Source: VRUE01 sp963748075
GTDB taxonomy: Bacteria; Actinomycetota; Thermoleophilia; Solirubrobacterales; 70-9
Length of the DNA stretch: 64,000 nt
Reading direction: 5' to 3'
NCBI GenBank assembly: GCA_963748075.1
Contig: CAVVHQ010000049.1
Span: 62,001 to 126,000, forward strand
The position numbers and the translations under genes are program-made. Below the pieces are notes generated by a model that searched no databases, was not told the DNA's origin, and worked only from the letters and a program-made list of their open reading frames with translations. This document shows positions 44,397 to 54,158 of this stretch, in pieces (position 1 is the first letter of the stretch; each line of letters begins with the position of its first letter).

Positions 44397-47090
44397 CTAC
44401 TTCTTCTTCTTGCCCTTGCAGCGGTTGTTCTTCAGCACCGGCTTCAGCGTCTTCTTGCGCCCGTTCTGTCCGCGCAGGTTGGCGTTGGAGCGGTAGGTCG
44501 CGTTGCAGATGTTGCGGCTGTTGACCAGCAGCCCCTTCTGTCCGCCCTTCATGTAGAGGATGAACTTGGAGACCGGCACGTCGGGGGGCGATTCGAAGGT
44601 GGTCCGAATGCCCTTGTTGACGCTGTCGATCCGCCCGGCCAGGTCGATGTCGACCTGGCCGCTCATGTCTGCCACCAGGTCGGGCAGCTTGTTGTTGGAG
44701 CTGCGCAGGTAGACCGGGCCCTGCACGAGCCGGTCAAGCAGCGGCGAGAACGCCTTCGCGTAGCCGTAGACCGAGTCGGCCGGGCAGGCGCTGGCGGCGA
44801 ACTGCACCCTGGTGCAGATCGTCTTGATGTGGGCCTGGTCGAGGAACTCCGAGCGCGGCAGGGTGAGCGCGATGCGGCCCAGGTTGGCATCGCCCTTGCG
44901 CGGCTGGAGCACCGCGCGGAGCTTCGGGTGCGCGCCGCGGTTGGTCTTGCCCCAGATCCGGGTGTAGAGCTTCGGCTTCAGGCCGAGGTTGCCGCAGGAG
45001 CCGACCTGGAAGCGCGAGGCCGGGGTGGCCGCCGCTCCGGTGTCGGAGACGATCGTCGAGGCGACCGCCTGTTCGCGGCAGTTGGTCGGGTTGAGCGTGA
45101 AGCCCGCCCGGTCGATCCCGATGTGGATCTGGCGGTAGTCGACCGGGATCCCCTGCAGAATCTGGGGCAGGGAGTCCGAGGCGACCGAGATCTGCGCGGT
45201 CACCGGGTCGATGTGCACCGAGGCGCGCAGCGCCACCGTGCCGAGGTCGAACGGACCTGCCTGCACCGGGACCCGGAAGGCGAGGCTGTAGGGGTCGCCC
45301 TTGTAGGGGCCGGCCAGGTAGACCGCGGTCGGCGCCTTGCCGGGCTGGGGGACCCAGACCGGTTCGGGACCCGTGCCGGCGGCGATGTTCACCGAGCCGA
45401 CCTGGCTGGAGGCCGGGCAGGAGCCCGCCGCCGCGTTGGCGGGCGGGCAGACCGGCACGCCGGCCAGCTTCGCCGAGAGTCCCTTCGGCAGGGAGGCGCC
45501 GATCGCGGCGACGTTCTGTTCGCCGTCGTTGCGGGTCACGTTGAGCGCGAACGGCGCGTAGGCGCCGCCCACCGGGTTGGTGGAGCCGGCCGCGAAGCCG
45601 GGGTTGAAGCCACCCGTGCCGCAGTTCTGGTTGACCGAGAACGAGTCGCTCGTGTTGACCGTGCCGCCCGACCAGGAGCTGATCGAGCTGGTGTAGGTCT
45701 TGTCGCCGCAGCTACTCGGGTTGACCAGCACTCCGCCGGGTCCGCCGAAGAAGTCCAGCTTGAACTCGCTGAACGGCAGCTGCGGGTTGTTGTCGAAGGT
45801 CGCGGTGACCTGGCCGGTGTTCGGGTCGGTGTCGATCTTGCCGGCGATCTTGATCGTCACCCCCTGCTCCTCGACCACGTAGTAGATCGCCAAGAGGCTG
45901 CCGAACGGGTTGGCGTTCTGCTGGGCGAGGTAGATCGAGCCGGTCAGCGGGTTCGTCAGCAGCGGGGTGACGATCTCGCCCAGGCCAACCCGCGAGTCGC
46001 TCGGGCAGCTCACCGGGTTGGCGTTGTTAAGCCCGAACTGCGCCTCGCTACAGCCGCCGAGGCCGTTCGCGGCGGCGGCGTTCACGGTGACCCCGGGCGG
46101 CAGGTTGACCACTGCCTTCTTCAGGTGCGAGGAGACCAGCCCGTTCGGGTCGTCGTTGTGCTGGGGGACCTTCAGCGTCGCGCTCAGCGCCGTCGGGGAG
46201 GCCGCGCTGGGCGGGTCCGAGCGCAGGTTGAGCGACGGTTCGAAGGGCAGTTTCTCGCAGCCATCTGCGCCGATCGGTTCCATCGCGCCGTTGTGGCTGA
46301 GGAAGCTGGCTTCCTCGAAGTTGTTCGGTTGCTGCCACGAGCTGAGCTGCAGCGTGGTCAGCACCGGTCCCGTGCAGGAGGTCGGGTTGCTTTGGAAGGG
46401 CCGCACCGGTTTTCCGTACGGGCCTCCGCGCACCGGGTCGTGGCTCGAGTCGCCCGGAACTCCCCAGAAGTTCAGTTCGGTGCCCGTGACCGGCAGCGCC
46501 TGGTTGGCGTTGGGGAGCGTGACCGTCAGCCCGTAGTCATCCCCGGTTCGAATCCCCGCAGTCAGGACGATCGCCGAGGTCAGCACCCTGAAGCCGAACC
46601 TGGCCGGATGGTTCGGGCCGGGCTCCAGGTTGTAGACCGGTGATTCGATGGGCAGGAGGGGGGAGTTGCCCCTCAGCACGGTCGTGCCGACCACCGCGCT
46701 TCTGCACTGCGGGGGCACCGCGAACACGAAAAGGGGCGTGATGATGTCGGCGTTCGGGCAGGCGCCCACCGCTGTCGGGTTGCCGACCAAACCGGCGGGG
46801 AGCTTCACCACGACGTCTTTGAAGCCCCCTCCTTCGGGGAGTATGCATTCGGGGAAGCAGAATCCCGGTTCTTCGAACGTGGTGACGTCGAATTCGGTGC
46901 CCGCTTCGTAGGGGTGGCTTCCCGCCTGGGTGGCCGGTGCGCCGCCTTCTTGGATCACTTCGCCGTCGAAGTTGGTGATCCCGAACTGGGCGCCGGCGCT
47001 GCCCGCGCCGAGCGCCAGGATGCAGAGGGCCGCTGCCGCGAGGGCGCCCAGGAAGCGCGGCAGGTTGCGGTGGGTTCTCGGGGCCTTCAT
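44397..47090 (-). CDS. Large secreted repeat-type surface protein
   Basis: The 897-residue product has a signal peptide (LGALAAAALCILALGAGSAG) and a mature start AQFGITNFDGEVIQEGGAPA. Conserved features include GSHPYEAGTEFDVTTF, two rounds of an LPAGL/LPKGL...C..A..GSCPASSQVG pattern, and a C-terminal FILYMKGGQKGLLVNSRNIC block ending in basic residues. It is a paralogue of 12701-15500. Function is unknown; cysteine-rich beta domains suggest a surface or extracellular role. ATG 47090 has GGAG about 10 nt upstream. Confidence 0.8.
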   Translation of the reverse strand: MKAPRTHRNLPRFLGALAAAALCILALGAGSAGAQFGITNFDGEVIQEGGAPATQAGSHPYEAGTEFDVTTFEEPGFCFPECILPEGGGFKDVVVKLPAGLVGNPTAVGACPNADIITPLFVFAVPPQCRSAVVGTTVLRGNSPLLPIESPVYNLEPGPNHPARFGFRVLTSAIVLTAGIRTGDDYGLTVTLPNANQALPVTGTELNFWGVPGDSSHDPVRGGPYGKPVRPFQSNPTSCTGPVLTTLQLSSWQQPNNFEEASFLSHNGAMEPIGADGCEKLPFEPSLNLRSDPPSAASPTALSATLKVPQHNDDPNGLVSSHLKKAVVNLPPGVTVNAAAANGLGGCSEAQFGLNNANPVSCPSDSRVGLGEIVTPLLTNPLTGSIYLAQQNANPFGSLLAIYYVVEEQGVTIKIAGKIDTDPNTGQVTATFDNNPQLPFSEFKLDFFGGPGGVLVNPSSCGDKTYTSSISSWSGGTVNTSDSFSVNQNCGTGGFNPGFAAGSTNPVGGAYAPFALNVTRNDGEQNVAAIGASLPKGLSAKLAGVPVCPPANAAAGSCPASSQVGSVNIAAGTGPEPVWVPQPGKAPTAVYLAGPYKGDPYSLAFRVPVQAGPFDLGTVALRASVHIDPVTAQISVASDSLPQILQGIPVDYRQIHIGIDRAGFTLNPTNCREQAVASTIVSDTGAAATPASRFQVGSCGNLGLKPKLYTRIWGKTNRGAHPKLRAVLQPRKGDANLGRIALTLPRSEFLDQAHIKTICTRVQFAASACPADSVYGYAKAFSPLLDRLVQGPVYLRSSNNKLPDLVADMSGQVDIDLAGRIDSVNKGIRTTFESPPDVPVSKFILYMKGGQKGLLVNSRNICNATYRSNANLRGQNGRKKTLKPVLKNNRCKGKKKK

Positions 47091-47149
47091 CTCAGCTTTC
47101 TCCTTGTCCACGATTGAGGTCTCGCTTCGCTTATTGCCTGGGCGCCCGA

Positions 47150-49201
47150 TCATTTGCTCGCCCCCCGGTTGCGCTTCCTACACTTCTTGGCGCTCTTGCT
47201 CTTGTTCCTGGCCTGCTTGGCCAGGCGGTTGGCCTTCTTGTTGCGCTTCTTGGCGACGCCGGACTTGCCGTTGCGCTTCGCCTGCTTGGCGTTCTTGCGC
47301 AGCCGCTTGGCGCGGTTGCTGAGCTTCTTGGCTTCGCGGCCCAGCTTGTTGCAGTTCTGCTTCTGGGACAGGTTGCCCTTGCCGACCAAGCCGGTCGAGG
47401 CCGCGCCCGCCAGGCTGGGGGTGCTGGACTCACCGCGGCAGCCCTTGCCCGTGCAGGGCGGGGCCGGCGGGGCCGGATGCTGGGAGGCGAGGCCGCCCCC
47501 CACCCGCGCGGTGTAGGCGTCAACCGCGCTGTCGGTATCGAGCGGCACCAGCCGTTCGCGCGTCGTGAAGAGCGCGTCCGTGCCGGCGGCACTCGCGTCG
47601 CCGAAGTGGGCCGTCAGCGGGTCGGTGCCGGTGGAGATCAGCCCCACCGCGCCGCTTGCCGCGTCGTATTCGTAGATGTCTTCTATGCCGTTGGAGTCCT
47701 CGGGCACCAGCGCTTCGTCGGTGACGAAGAAGAGGCTGCCGCCGTCGTCGGAGAGGTTGCGCGACAGATGGTCGACCAGGAATCCTGCTGTCCCTCCGAG
47801 GATGCTGGCGCCGTCGGCCGGTTCCACGACCACGCAGGAGGCGCAGACCAGCGCGCCGCTCGCGGCGCTGTATAGGTAGGCCTGGGATTTGCCGTTGTCG
47901 GGGAAGCCGGTGAGGCTGTTGTTCGCGGTGAAGGCGAGGTGCATCCCGTCCGGGGTCACGCGCGAGGTCCGTGCCGTGTCGCTGGTGCTCCAGTTGCTCG
48001 TCAGGGTGACCGGTCCCGTTATGAACTGGAACCCGCCGCCTGCGGTCCACATGTAGAGGTTGTTTTCGCCGGCCGTCGCGCCCGGGGCGAGTTCCTTGCC
48101 GGCGACGAAGTAGACCCGCGAGCCGTCCGCGGAGGCGCCGAGCACGCCTTTGACTTCGCCTCCCCCTCCGGTGAGGTTGGTCAGCCCGCCGTCCCAGCGC
48201 AGCAGGTCGCCGCCGTCGGTGACGTAGGCGACAGTGCCGTCGCTGCTGGCGAACTGGAAGGCGCCGGTTTCGCTGACCAGCTGCGTGCTCGAGCCGTTGA
48301 TGCGGACGCAGACCCCGCATTCGCCGCCGCCGCCTTCTTTGAAGAAGACCCGCGAGCCGTCGGTGGAGAGCGAGCGCTGCCAGTCATTCCCGGCGATGCT
48401 GACCGCGCCGGTGCTGACGCCGCCGCCGGGCAGGATGCCGACCAGGCCCAGCGAGCCGGTCGCGGCGTTCCAGTCACAGAGCTGTTCGTTCGACGGACCA
48501 CCGCACCCGGTCAGTTCGAATTCCGAGTCGAAGACCACATGGCCGCCGTCCGCCGATATCGCACCGGTTTTGAATTCGGTTTCTCCCAGGCCCGGCGCCA
48601 ACCCGATGCTGAGCAGCCGGAAGGAGGCGGTGGCGTTGTCGCGGATGTAGAGGGGTTTGGAGCCTTCCGGTGCTTCGGGTGTCAGAGGAGGTTCCACCCC
48701 TCCGGTGGACACAGTCTGGCTGAGGTCCTCGGTGAGGCCTTCGATGAACGAGGCGGTGAGGAAGGCCGCCCCGGACGGAGCGAGGGGGGGATTGAGGCCT
48801 TCGCTGCTCCAGCTCGCGCCCCGCCGGGACAGGTAGTCGGTGCTCGGGCCGTTCGAGGTAACTTCTCCGAACGCGCCCCGCTCCACCGACCAGAGGATCG
48901 AGTTCCCGTCTGGCGAGGCGGTCGGCGCCGGGGCGGCCACGTTCAGGAGCTCGTGGTCGACCTCGTAGCCTTCCTTTTCGGGCGGCGAGACCAGCTCGTA
49001 GGCGCGGCAGTCGGGGAGGTTGGCGGAGGGGCCGCCGCGGAAGGCTTCGTTGGAGCAGGCCTGGGCGCCGGCCGAGGGCGCACTACTCCCGAGGAAGGCC
49101 GCGAGGCCGAGGACGCAGAGACAAACCAAGCCGATGCGGCCGCGGCGGATGCCGCTGCCCAGGGTCGATCCCGCAAACGATGCCTTCGCGAAGCGTCTCA
49201 C
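47150..49201 (-). CDS. Secreted beta-propeller (PD40/TolB-like) protein
   Basis: The 683-residue product has a signal peptide (GLVCLCVLGLAAFLGSSAPS) then ACSNEAFRGGPSANLPDCRA and YELVSPPEKEGYEV. Repeated propeller strands follow (ISADGGHVVFDSEFEL, LSTDGSRVFFKEG, GASADGSRVYFVAGKEL, VTPDGMHLAFTANNSL, LSDDGGSLFFVTDEAL). The last 70 residues are a Lys/Arg-rich coil (KLGREAKKLSNRAKRLRKNA...). It is 60 bp upstream of the other secreted gene, in the same direction, so the two may be co-expressed. Confidence 0.8.
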   Translation of the reverse strand: MRRFAKASFAGSTLGSGIRRGRIGLVCLCVLGLAAFLGSSAPSAGAQACSNEAFRGGPSANLPDCRAYELVSPPEKEGYEVDHELLNVAAPAPTASPDGNSILWSVERGAFGEVTSNGPSTDYLSRRGASWSSEGLNPPLAPSGAAFLTASFIEGLTEDLSQTVSTGGVEPPLTPEAPEGSKPLYIRDNATASFRLLSIGLAPGLGETEFKTGAISADGGHVVFDSEFELTGCGGPSNEQLCDWNAATGSLGLVGILPGGGVSTGAVSIAGNDWQRSLSTDGSRVFFKEGGGGECGVCVRINGSSTQLVSETGAFQFASSDGTVAYVTDGGDLLRWDGGLTNLTGGGGEVKGVLGASADGSRVYFVAGKELAPGATAGENNLYMWTAGGGFQFITGPVTLTSNWSTSDTARTSRVTPDGMHLAFTANNSLTGFPDNGKSQAYLYSAASGALVCASCVVVEPADGASILGGTAGFLVDHLSRNLSDDGGSLFFVTDEALVPEDSNGIEDIYEYDAASGAVGLISTGTDPLTAHFGDASAAGTDALFTTRERLVPLDTDSAVDAYTARVGGGLASQHPAPPAPPCTGKGCRGESSTPSLAGAASTGLVGKGNLSQKQNCNKLGREAKKLSNRAKRLRKNAKQAKRNGKSGVAKKRNKKANRLAKQARNKSKSAKKCRKRNRGASK

Positions 49202-49524
49202 GTAGCTCTCTCCTTGTCCTGTGAGCCCCTCTGCGGGCCGCTTCCCTGCGGCACCTCAGGCGCTCGGTTTCCCTGTTTCCCTATTTCCCTGTTCCCATGC
49301 CCGTCCTAGCGGCCGGGCACCGCGCTTCAGGAAACACAGACATCCGTGTCCCTAAATCGCAGCGCGTATTTAGACAGGTCTGTGTCTGGATGTCAACCCT
49401 GGTGGGTTGATTCCCTGCAAATCAGCCGGTCTTTGCGACCTCGCCAGGATTCGGTGGTGCGATCGGACGGGCAACCCGACCGCGGTCGGGGACCAGGTGC
49501 CTGGCTGGCCGGGGACGTCCTCAG
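49202..49524. promoter_or_regulatory. Promoter region with nested inverted repeats
   Basis: No gene fits here. The region holds TTCCCTGTTTCCCTATTTCC-type repeats (about 49267-49296). A nested palindrome follows: outer ACACAGAC/GTCTGTGT at 49334-49341 and 49378-49385, inner CTAAAT/ATTTAG at 49352-49357 and 49368-49373. A second hairpin CAACCC/GGGTTG lies at 49394-49409. The palindrome is placed to serve as an operator for the secreted-protein genes starting at 49201. Confidence 0.5.
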
Positions 49525-50091
49525 TCAGCCGCGGTCGGGACGATCCGGGTATAGCTCGTCGATCGTCACCAGGGCGCGGTAGGGAGCCTCAGCGGCGGCT
49601 TCGATCAGCTCGCCGCCGCCGGCGAGGCGATCGACCACGGCGCAGACCGCGGCGGCCTCGAGACCCTGCTCGCGGATCCGCTCGATCGCCCGCACGGTAG
49701 AGCCGCCGGTGGTCACCGTGTCCTCGACCACCAGGCAGCGGGCGCCCGGCTCGACCGGGCCCTCGACCCAGCGCTGCAGGCCGTGCCGCTTGCGCTCGGC
49801 GCGGACGAAGAAGCCGACCAGGCCGTCGCCCGCCGGGACGGCGAGGGCTGCGCAGGCGGGGGGGATCGCCGCCGCGGCGGGACCCCCTACGGCGGCGGCG
49901 CCGACCTCGATCGCCGCCGCGGCGATCAGCTCGCCGGCCGCCCGGAAGCCGGGCGGGCGGAGCAGCGCCCGGCGCGCGTCCACGTAGTACTGCGCCTTCG
50001 CGCCGCTGGCCAGCGTCACCTCGCCGATCACCAGCGAGTGCTCGCGCAGCTCGGCGAGCAGCGTCCGCTTGGCGGCGTCTAGATCGGCCAT
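49525..50091 (-). CDS. pyrE: Orotate phosphoribosyltransferase
   Basis: PyrE makes OMP from orotate and PRPP. The 188-residue protein has LASGAKAQYYVDARRALLRP, VGGPAAAAIPPACAALAVPA, FFVRAERKRHGLQRWVEGPV with the orotate/PRPP-contacting Lys-Lys/Arg-His region, and the PRPP loop ARCLVVEDTVTTGGSTVRAI. Length and order are typical. Its 130-bp leader is highly structured (see next entry). Confidence 0.93.
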   Translation of the reverse strand: MADLDAAKRTLLAELREHSLVIGEVTLASGAKAQYYVDARRALLRPPGFRAAGELIAAAAIEVGAAAVGGPAAAAIPPACAALAVPAGDGLVGFFVRAERKRHGLQRWVEGPVEPGARCLVVEDTVTTGGSTVRAIERIREQGLEAAAVCAVVDRLAGGGELIEAAAEAPYRALVTIDELYPDRPDRG

Positions 50092-50221
50092 GGCTGGGCG
50101 TGTGTGACCAAGCAGATCAAGGATCTCGCGCTTCGCGCTCGCACGCGCCTTCGGCGCTGGAGCGTGGCGTGCTCTGCACGCGAGCGACCGAGGACGCAGA
50201 TATGCGTAGCGTCACACACGC
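50092..50221 (-). promoter_or_regulatory. Branched structured leader of pyrE
   Basis: On the minus strand an 11-bp closing stem (GCGTGTGTGAC 50221-50211 with GTCACACACGC 50108-50098) ends 6 nt before the pyrE ATG. Inside it are CGCTCGC/GCGAGCG, GTGC-AGA-GCAC, GCGCC-GAA-GGCGC and GCGC-GAA-GCGC helices. This looks like a multibranch RNA. A cis-regulatory RNA for a pyrimidine gene is a plausible reading, but I recognise no known class. Confidence 0.55.
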
Positions 50222-51220
50222 TCAGAAGACGAAGATCGGCTCGCCGTAGCTGAGCTGGTAGTAGATGCGCGGCTGGTCGGCGATGAAGGTGCGGATGCAG
50301 CCGTGGCTGGCAGCGTAGTCGGGCACTTCGGCGTAGCCGTGGATGGCGTAGCCCCTGTGCCAGTAGAAGGAGTAGTACATGCCCTTCGCGTTGTAGCCCG
50401 GTTCGCGCCGGTAGAAGCTGAACCGTCCGGTCACGGTGGCGGTCGAGGGCTTGCCGGTCGAGACGGGGTAGATCGCAAACGGCCTGTTTCCCCTGGCGAG
50501 GACGATCACCTGCTTGGAGAGCGGCACCTCGACATGCTCGCCGGCCTCCGGGTGGCGAACGCGGTAACCGCCCCGGCCGCCGAAGACGCGCTTGACGATC
50601 CCCTTGCCGGAGTGCTGGTTGGGCGACATGCCGTTCACCTTGCGGTAGGCGAGCACCTCGCGGCCGGTGCGTCCGTCGAAGCAACGGCCGCCGCCGTTGG
50701 CGTACCCCAGCTTCGCCAGCGCCCGCTTGAAGCCCTTGACGACCCTGCCGCACTGACCGCGGCGCAGCGACGGGAAGCTGACCCGCCAGCCCTTGCGCAC
50801 GGTGCGGTCGCCGCGCAGCGAGCGGCTCGCCGGCAGATGGGCGCTGGCCGCGTACCCGCCGTCGCTGCGAACGACGATCGCGGCCCGGAACGAGCCGACC
50901 CCGCGCCCGGCCCTGCGCACCTTCGCCTTGCGGCTGAGCAGCCGGCGGCCGTCACGGTAGAAGGTGATCTCGACCCGCTGACCGGGCGCGAACGGCTCGA
51001 CCGTGCCAACCACCGGCACCTTCGCGTAGATCGGCGCCCGGCCGCCGTGCAGATGGCCGACCCGAATCTTCACCGTCGCCTTCTTCGGGCCCCGCGGCTG
51101 CTTGCCGGCCCCCTTTCGGGGCCCGTCGGGCTGCTGGTGCTTCGCCGGCGCCGCCGAGGCAGCCGCGGGAAGCGTGAGCAGGGCGAGAAGGGCCAGCGCT
51201 CGGGCCAGATGGCGGTCCAT
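50222..51220 (-). CDS. L,D-transpeptidase (YkuD domain)
   Basis: The 332-residue secreted protein (signal peptide MDRHLARALALLALLTLPAA) has an Ig-like beta region, a peptidoglycan-binding-like segment (GFKRALAKLGYANGGGRCFD) and the YkuD domain: HVEVPLSKQVIVLARGNRPF, YYSFYWHRGYAIHGYAEVPD and catalytic YAASHGCIRTFIADQPRIYY with the SHGC nucleophile. Such enzymes form 3-3 crosslinks in peptidoglycan. It is 25 bp from the CPBP gene. Confidence 0.92.
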   Translation of the reverse strand: MDRHLARALALLALLTLPAAASAAPAKHQQPDGPRKGAGKQPRGPKKATVKIRVGHLHGGRAPIYAKVPVVGTVEPFAPGQRVEITFYRDGRRLLSRKAKVRRAGRGVGSFRAAIVVRSDGGYAASAHLPASRSLRGDRTVRKGWRVSFPSLRRGQCGRVVKGFKRALAKLGYANGGGRCFDGRTGREVLAYRKVNGMSPNQHSGKGIVKRVFGGRGGYRVRHPEAGEHVEVPLSKQVIVLARGNRPFAIYPVSTGKPSTATVTGRFSFYRREPGYNAKGMYYSFYWHRGYAIHGYAEVPDYAASHGCIRTFIADQPRIYYQLSYGEPIFVF

Positions 51221-51245
51221 GGGAAGAGGATTCTATTTGCAGGCC

Positions 51246-51962
51246 CTACTGGCCCAGCAGCGCAGCCGAGTTGTTGAGCATGTGCAGGAGGATGCCGGGG
51301 ACGATCGAGCCGGTTCTCTCGTAGAGCAGGGCGAGGACGAAGCCGAAGAAGATCAGCGGGGGAACGGCGCTGAGGCCGGTGAGAGCGTGCAGGGCGCCGA
51401 AGATCAGGGCGCTGACCAGAGCCGCGGCGAGGCGGGGCAGGCGGGTGCGCAGGCCGCCGAACAGCATGCCGCGGAAGCAGACCTCCTCGCTGATCGGGGC
51501 CGCGAGGACGATCAGCAGGATCTGCACCGGGACCGTGCCGAAGGATTCGGCGATGTCCTCCTGCTCGGGCGCGCCGAACAGAGCGCTGTAGATGCCGGCG
51601 AAGAGCAGGTAGGCGCCGACCGCGGCCAGCATCCAGAGCAGCGCCGCGGGCCGGAAGCCGCGCACGCCGAGGCGGCGCAGCGCCCGGCGGACCGAGGCCT
51701 CCCCCCAGCGGGTCGCGACGACGACCGGCACCAGCAGGAAGCCGAGCGCGGTGGCCAGCTGGACGACCACGTTGGCGGCGGTGCTGAGGTCCCCTTCGAC
51801 CGGGTTGTCGATCACCACCGCCGGGATGCCCAGCAGGATCCCCGCGCCTAGCGCCAGCAGCACCCCGCCGATCGCCATCTGGGGGCCCCAGGTCGCGTAC
51901 GGGAAGGCCGAGCGGGGCGCGGGGCGGCCGGCCGGCTGCTCTACGGGCGGGGTCGCCTCCAT
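51246..51962 (-). CDS. CPBP-family intramembrane protease (CAAX-like)
   Basis: The 238-residue membrane protein has the conserved boxes PISEEVCFRGMLFGGLR (EExxxR), ALIFGALHALTGLSAVPPLI (FxxxH) and GSIVPGILLHMLNNSAALLG (HxxxN). These glutamyl-type intramembrane proteases process or modify membrane proteins. ATG 51962 (MEATPPVEQPAG) is chosen; a short Pro-rich cytosolic tail precedes the first helix. It is divergent from the PBP gene. Confidence 0.9.
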   Translation of the reverse strand: MEATPPVEQPAGRPAPRSAFPYATWGPQMAIGGVLLALGAGILLGIPAVVIDNPVEGDLSTAANVVVQLATALGFLLVPVVVATRWGEASVRRALRRLGVRGFRPAALLWMLAAVGAYLLFAGIYSALFGAPEQEDIAESFGTVPVQILLIVLAAPISEEVCFRGMLFGGLRTRLPRLAAALVSALIFGALHALTGLSAVPPLIFFGFVLALLYERTGSIVPGILLHMLNNSAALLGQ

Positions 51963-52025
51963 CGGGGCGCAAGTCTCACAGACGCCGCCCCGGGCGGCAC
52001 GACGCGGGAAGTACCCTCTCTCGCG

Positions 52026-54158
52026 ATGACGCAGCGCGATCGCCGACGTCACCGCCGCCGCGGCGGCGCAGCCGGCAAGCTGCTCTTCGTCGGCCTCGGT
52101 GTCGTGATGATCGCCGCGATCGCGGCGGTCGCCGTCACCTCCTGGGTGCTGGGCGTCGCCGCCGACGCGCCCTCGCTTGCAGCCTGCAAGCCGGTCCACC
52201 ACGGCGGCAACTCGACCCTCTACGCGGCGGACGGCAGCAAGCTGGGGATCGTCGCCTCCGAAGAGGCGCGGGCGCCGGTCTCGATCGATCGCATCCCGAA
52301 GAGCCTGCAGCGCGCCACGGTCGCGATCGAGGACCAGCGCTTCTACCAGCACGGCGGCATCGATCCGGAGGCGATCGCCCGCGCCGCGCTCAAGAACCTG
52401 GAAGCCGGAAAGCCGGTCGAGGGCGGGTCGACGATCACCCAGCAGCTGGTCCGCGAGCTGTGCATCGCGCACCCCGCCCGCACCGTGGAGCGCAAGATCG
52501 TCGAGGCGAAGCTGGCGATCGAGTACGCCGACCGCCACTCGAAGCGCGAGGTCCTCGGCCAGTACCTCAACACCGCCTCCTACGGGACGGTCGAGGGCAG
52601 CACCGCGGTCGGGGTCGGGGCCGCCGCGAAGGTCTACTTCTCCAAGCCGGTCCGGAAGCTGAGCCTCGAGCAGGCGGCGCTGCTGGCCGGCCTGCCGCAG
52701 GCGCCGAGCCAGTACAACCCGGCGCTGCACCCGCGCGCCGCCCTGGCCCGGCGCAACCAGGTGCTGTCGAAGATGGCCGAACTGGGCTTCGTCTCCACGG
52801 CGCGCGCCCGCCGGGCCAAACGACACGGCCTCGAGCTGGACCGGAACCGGGACTACTTCGCCAAGCGCCAGCCCTACTTCTTCGACTACGTCGTCGACCA
52901 GCTGATCGAACGGTACGGAGCGAGGAAGGTGCGGGAGGGCGGTCTGAAGGTCTACACGACGCTCGACCCGCGCCTCCAGGAAGTGGGGCTGGAAGCGATG
53001 CGCTCGACCCTCCCCTACCCCGAAGACCCCGCCTCGGCGCTGGTCTCGATCGACCCGCGCAACGGCCGCGTCCGGGCGATGGCCTCCAGCTCGAGCTATG
53101 CGCAGAGCAAGTTCAACCTCGCCGCGCAGGGCCACCGCCAGCCGGGCTCGACCTTCAAGACCTTCGTGCTGACCACGGCGATCAAGCAGGGGATCGACCC
53201 CTATTCGACCCATTACACGTCCAAGCACCTCGACCTCGACCTGCCGCACTGGGGGCACTGGGAAGTGAGCACCGCCGACCTCGGCTACCAGGGAACGATC
53301 AACCTGCAGCAGGCGACCGTCGCCTCCGACAACACCGTCTTCGCCCAGCTCGACCTCGACGTCGGCCCGAAGAACGTCGCGGCGACCGCCAGGTCGATGG
53401 GGATCACGAGCCCGCTGGACGGGATTCCGGCAGAGGGGATCGGCGGCCTGCGGATCGGCGTCTCGCCGCTGGAGATGGCGGACGCCAACGCGACTCTCGC
53501 CGCGGGCGGGATCCACCGCGACCCGGTCGCGATCCGCCGCGTCGTCTTCCCCGGCGGGCGGGTCGACCGGCCGGGGAGGGCCGAGCCGCGGCGGGTCGTC
53601 CCCGAAGCGGTCGCCTACCAGGTCTGGCGCCTGCTGCACGACAACATCACCGAAGGCACGGGCACCGCCGCCTACACCGGCTGCGCCGGGCAGGGCGGCA
53701 AGACGGGGACGACCGACAACTTCACCGACGCCTGGTTCGCCGGCTTCCAGCCGAACCTGGCGACCGCGGTCTGGGTCGGCTACCCGCAGTCGAACGCGAT
53801 CGAAATGACCGCCGTCCACGGCTCGACGGTCTACGGTGGCACCTTCCCGGCCGAGATCTGGCACTCGCTCTACAGCGGCGCGGAAGTCCCCTGCGAGGAG
53901 GTCAGCGAACCGAAGCAGAGAATCAGCTGGGCGCCCTTCTTCGGCCGCTTCACCGCCTCGCCGCCGGGCGGGGGCTCCTACCCCAAGGCGCAAGAAGGGG
54001 GCGGGGAAAGCGAAGCCGAACGGCTGGGCCGCGAAGCGACCGGCGGCTACGACCCCAACGCCTACGCGCCCGGCGTCGGGCAGGAACCGACCCACGTGCC
54101 GCCCTACAAGCCACCGCCGGAAGGCTCCGTCGGGCAAGGGGGGGCAGCGGTGGAATGA
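52026..54158 (+). CDS. Class A penicillin-binding protein (GT51 + transpeptidase)
   Basis: This bifunctional peptidoglycan synthase polymerises lipid II and crosslinks it. A basic cytosolic tail and one membrane helix (LLFVGLGVVMIAAIAAVAVT) precede the GT51 domain: ATVAIEDQRFYQHGGIDPEA with catalytic Glu, EGGSTITQQLVRELCI and LGQYLNTASYG. The transpeptidase has GSTFKTFVLTT (SxxK), ASDNTVFAQLDLD (SxN) and GGKTGTTDNFTDAWFAGF (KTG). The 710-residue product ends in a Gly/Pro-rich tail. Confidence 0.95.
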   Translation: MTQRDRRRHRRRGGAAGKLLFVGLGVVMIAAIAAVAVTSWVLGVAADAPSLAACKPVHHGGNSTLYAADGSKLGIVASEEARAPVSIDRIPKSLQRATVAIEDQRFYQHGGIDPEAIARAALKNLEAGKPVEGGSTITQQLVRELCIAHPARTVERKIVEAKLAIEYADRHSKREVLGQYLNTASYGTVEGSTAVGVGAAAKVYFSKPVRKLSLEQAALLAGLPQAPSQYNPALHPRAALARRNQVLSKMAELGFVSTARARRAKRHGLELDRNRDYFAKRQPYFFDYVVDQLIERYGARKVREGGLKVYTTLDPRLQEVGLEAMRSTLPYPEDPASALVSIDPRNGRVRAMASSSSYAQSKFNLAAQGHRQPGSTFKTFVLTTAIKQGIDPYSTHYTSKHLDLDLPHWGHWEVSTADLGYQGTINLQQATVASDNTVFAQLDLDVGPKNVAATARSMGITSPLDGIPAEGIGGLRIGVSPLEMADANATLAAGGIHRDPVAIRRVVFPGGRVDRPGRAEPRRVVPEAVAYQVWRLLHDNITEGTGTAAYTGCAGQGGKTGTTDNFTDAWFAGFQPNLATAVWVGYPQSNAIEMTAVHGSTVYGGTFPAEIWHSLYSGAEVPCEEVSEPKQRISWAPFFGRFTASPPGGGSYPKAQEGGGESEAERLGREATGGYDPNAYAPGVGQEPTHVPPYKPPPEGSVGQGGAAVE

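Noticed and set aside
43845..46643. 932-codon plus-strand frame
   Set aside because: Antisense to the TetR-like and secreted-protein genes; no motif recognised.
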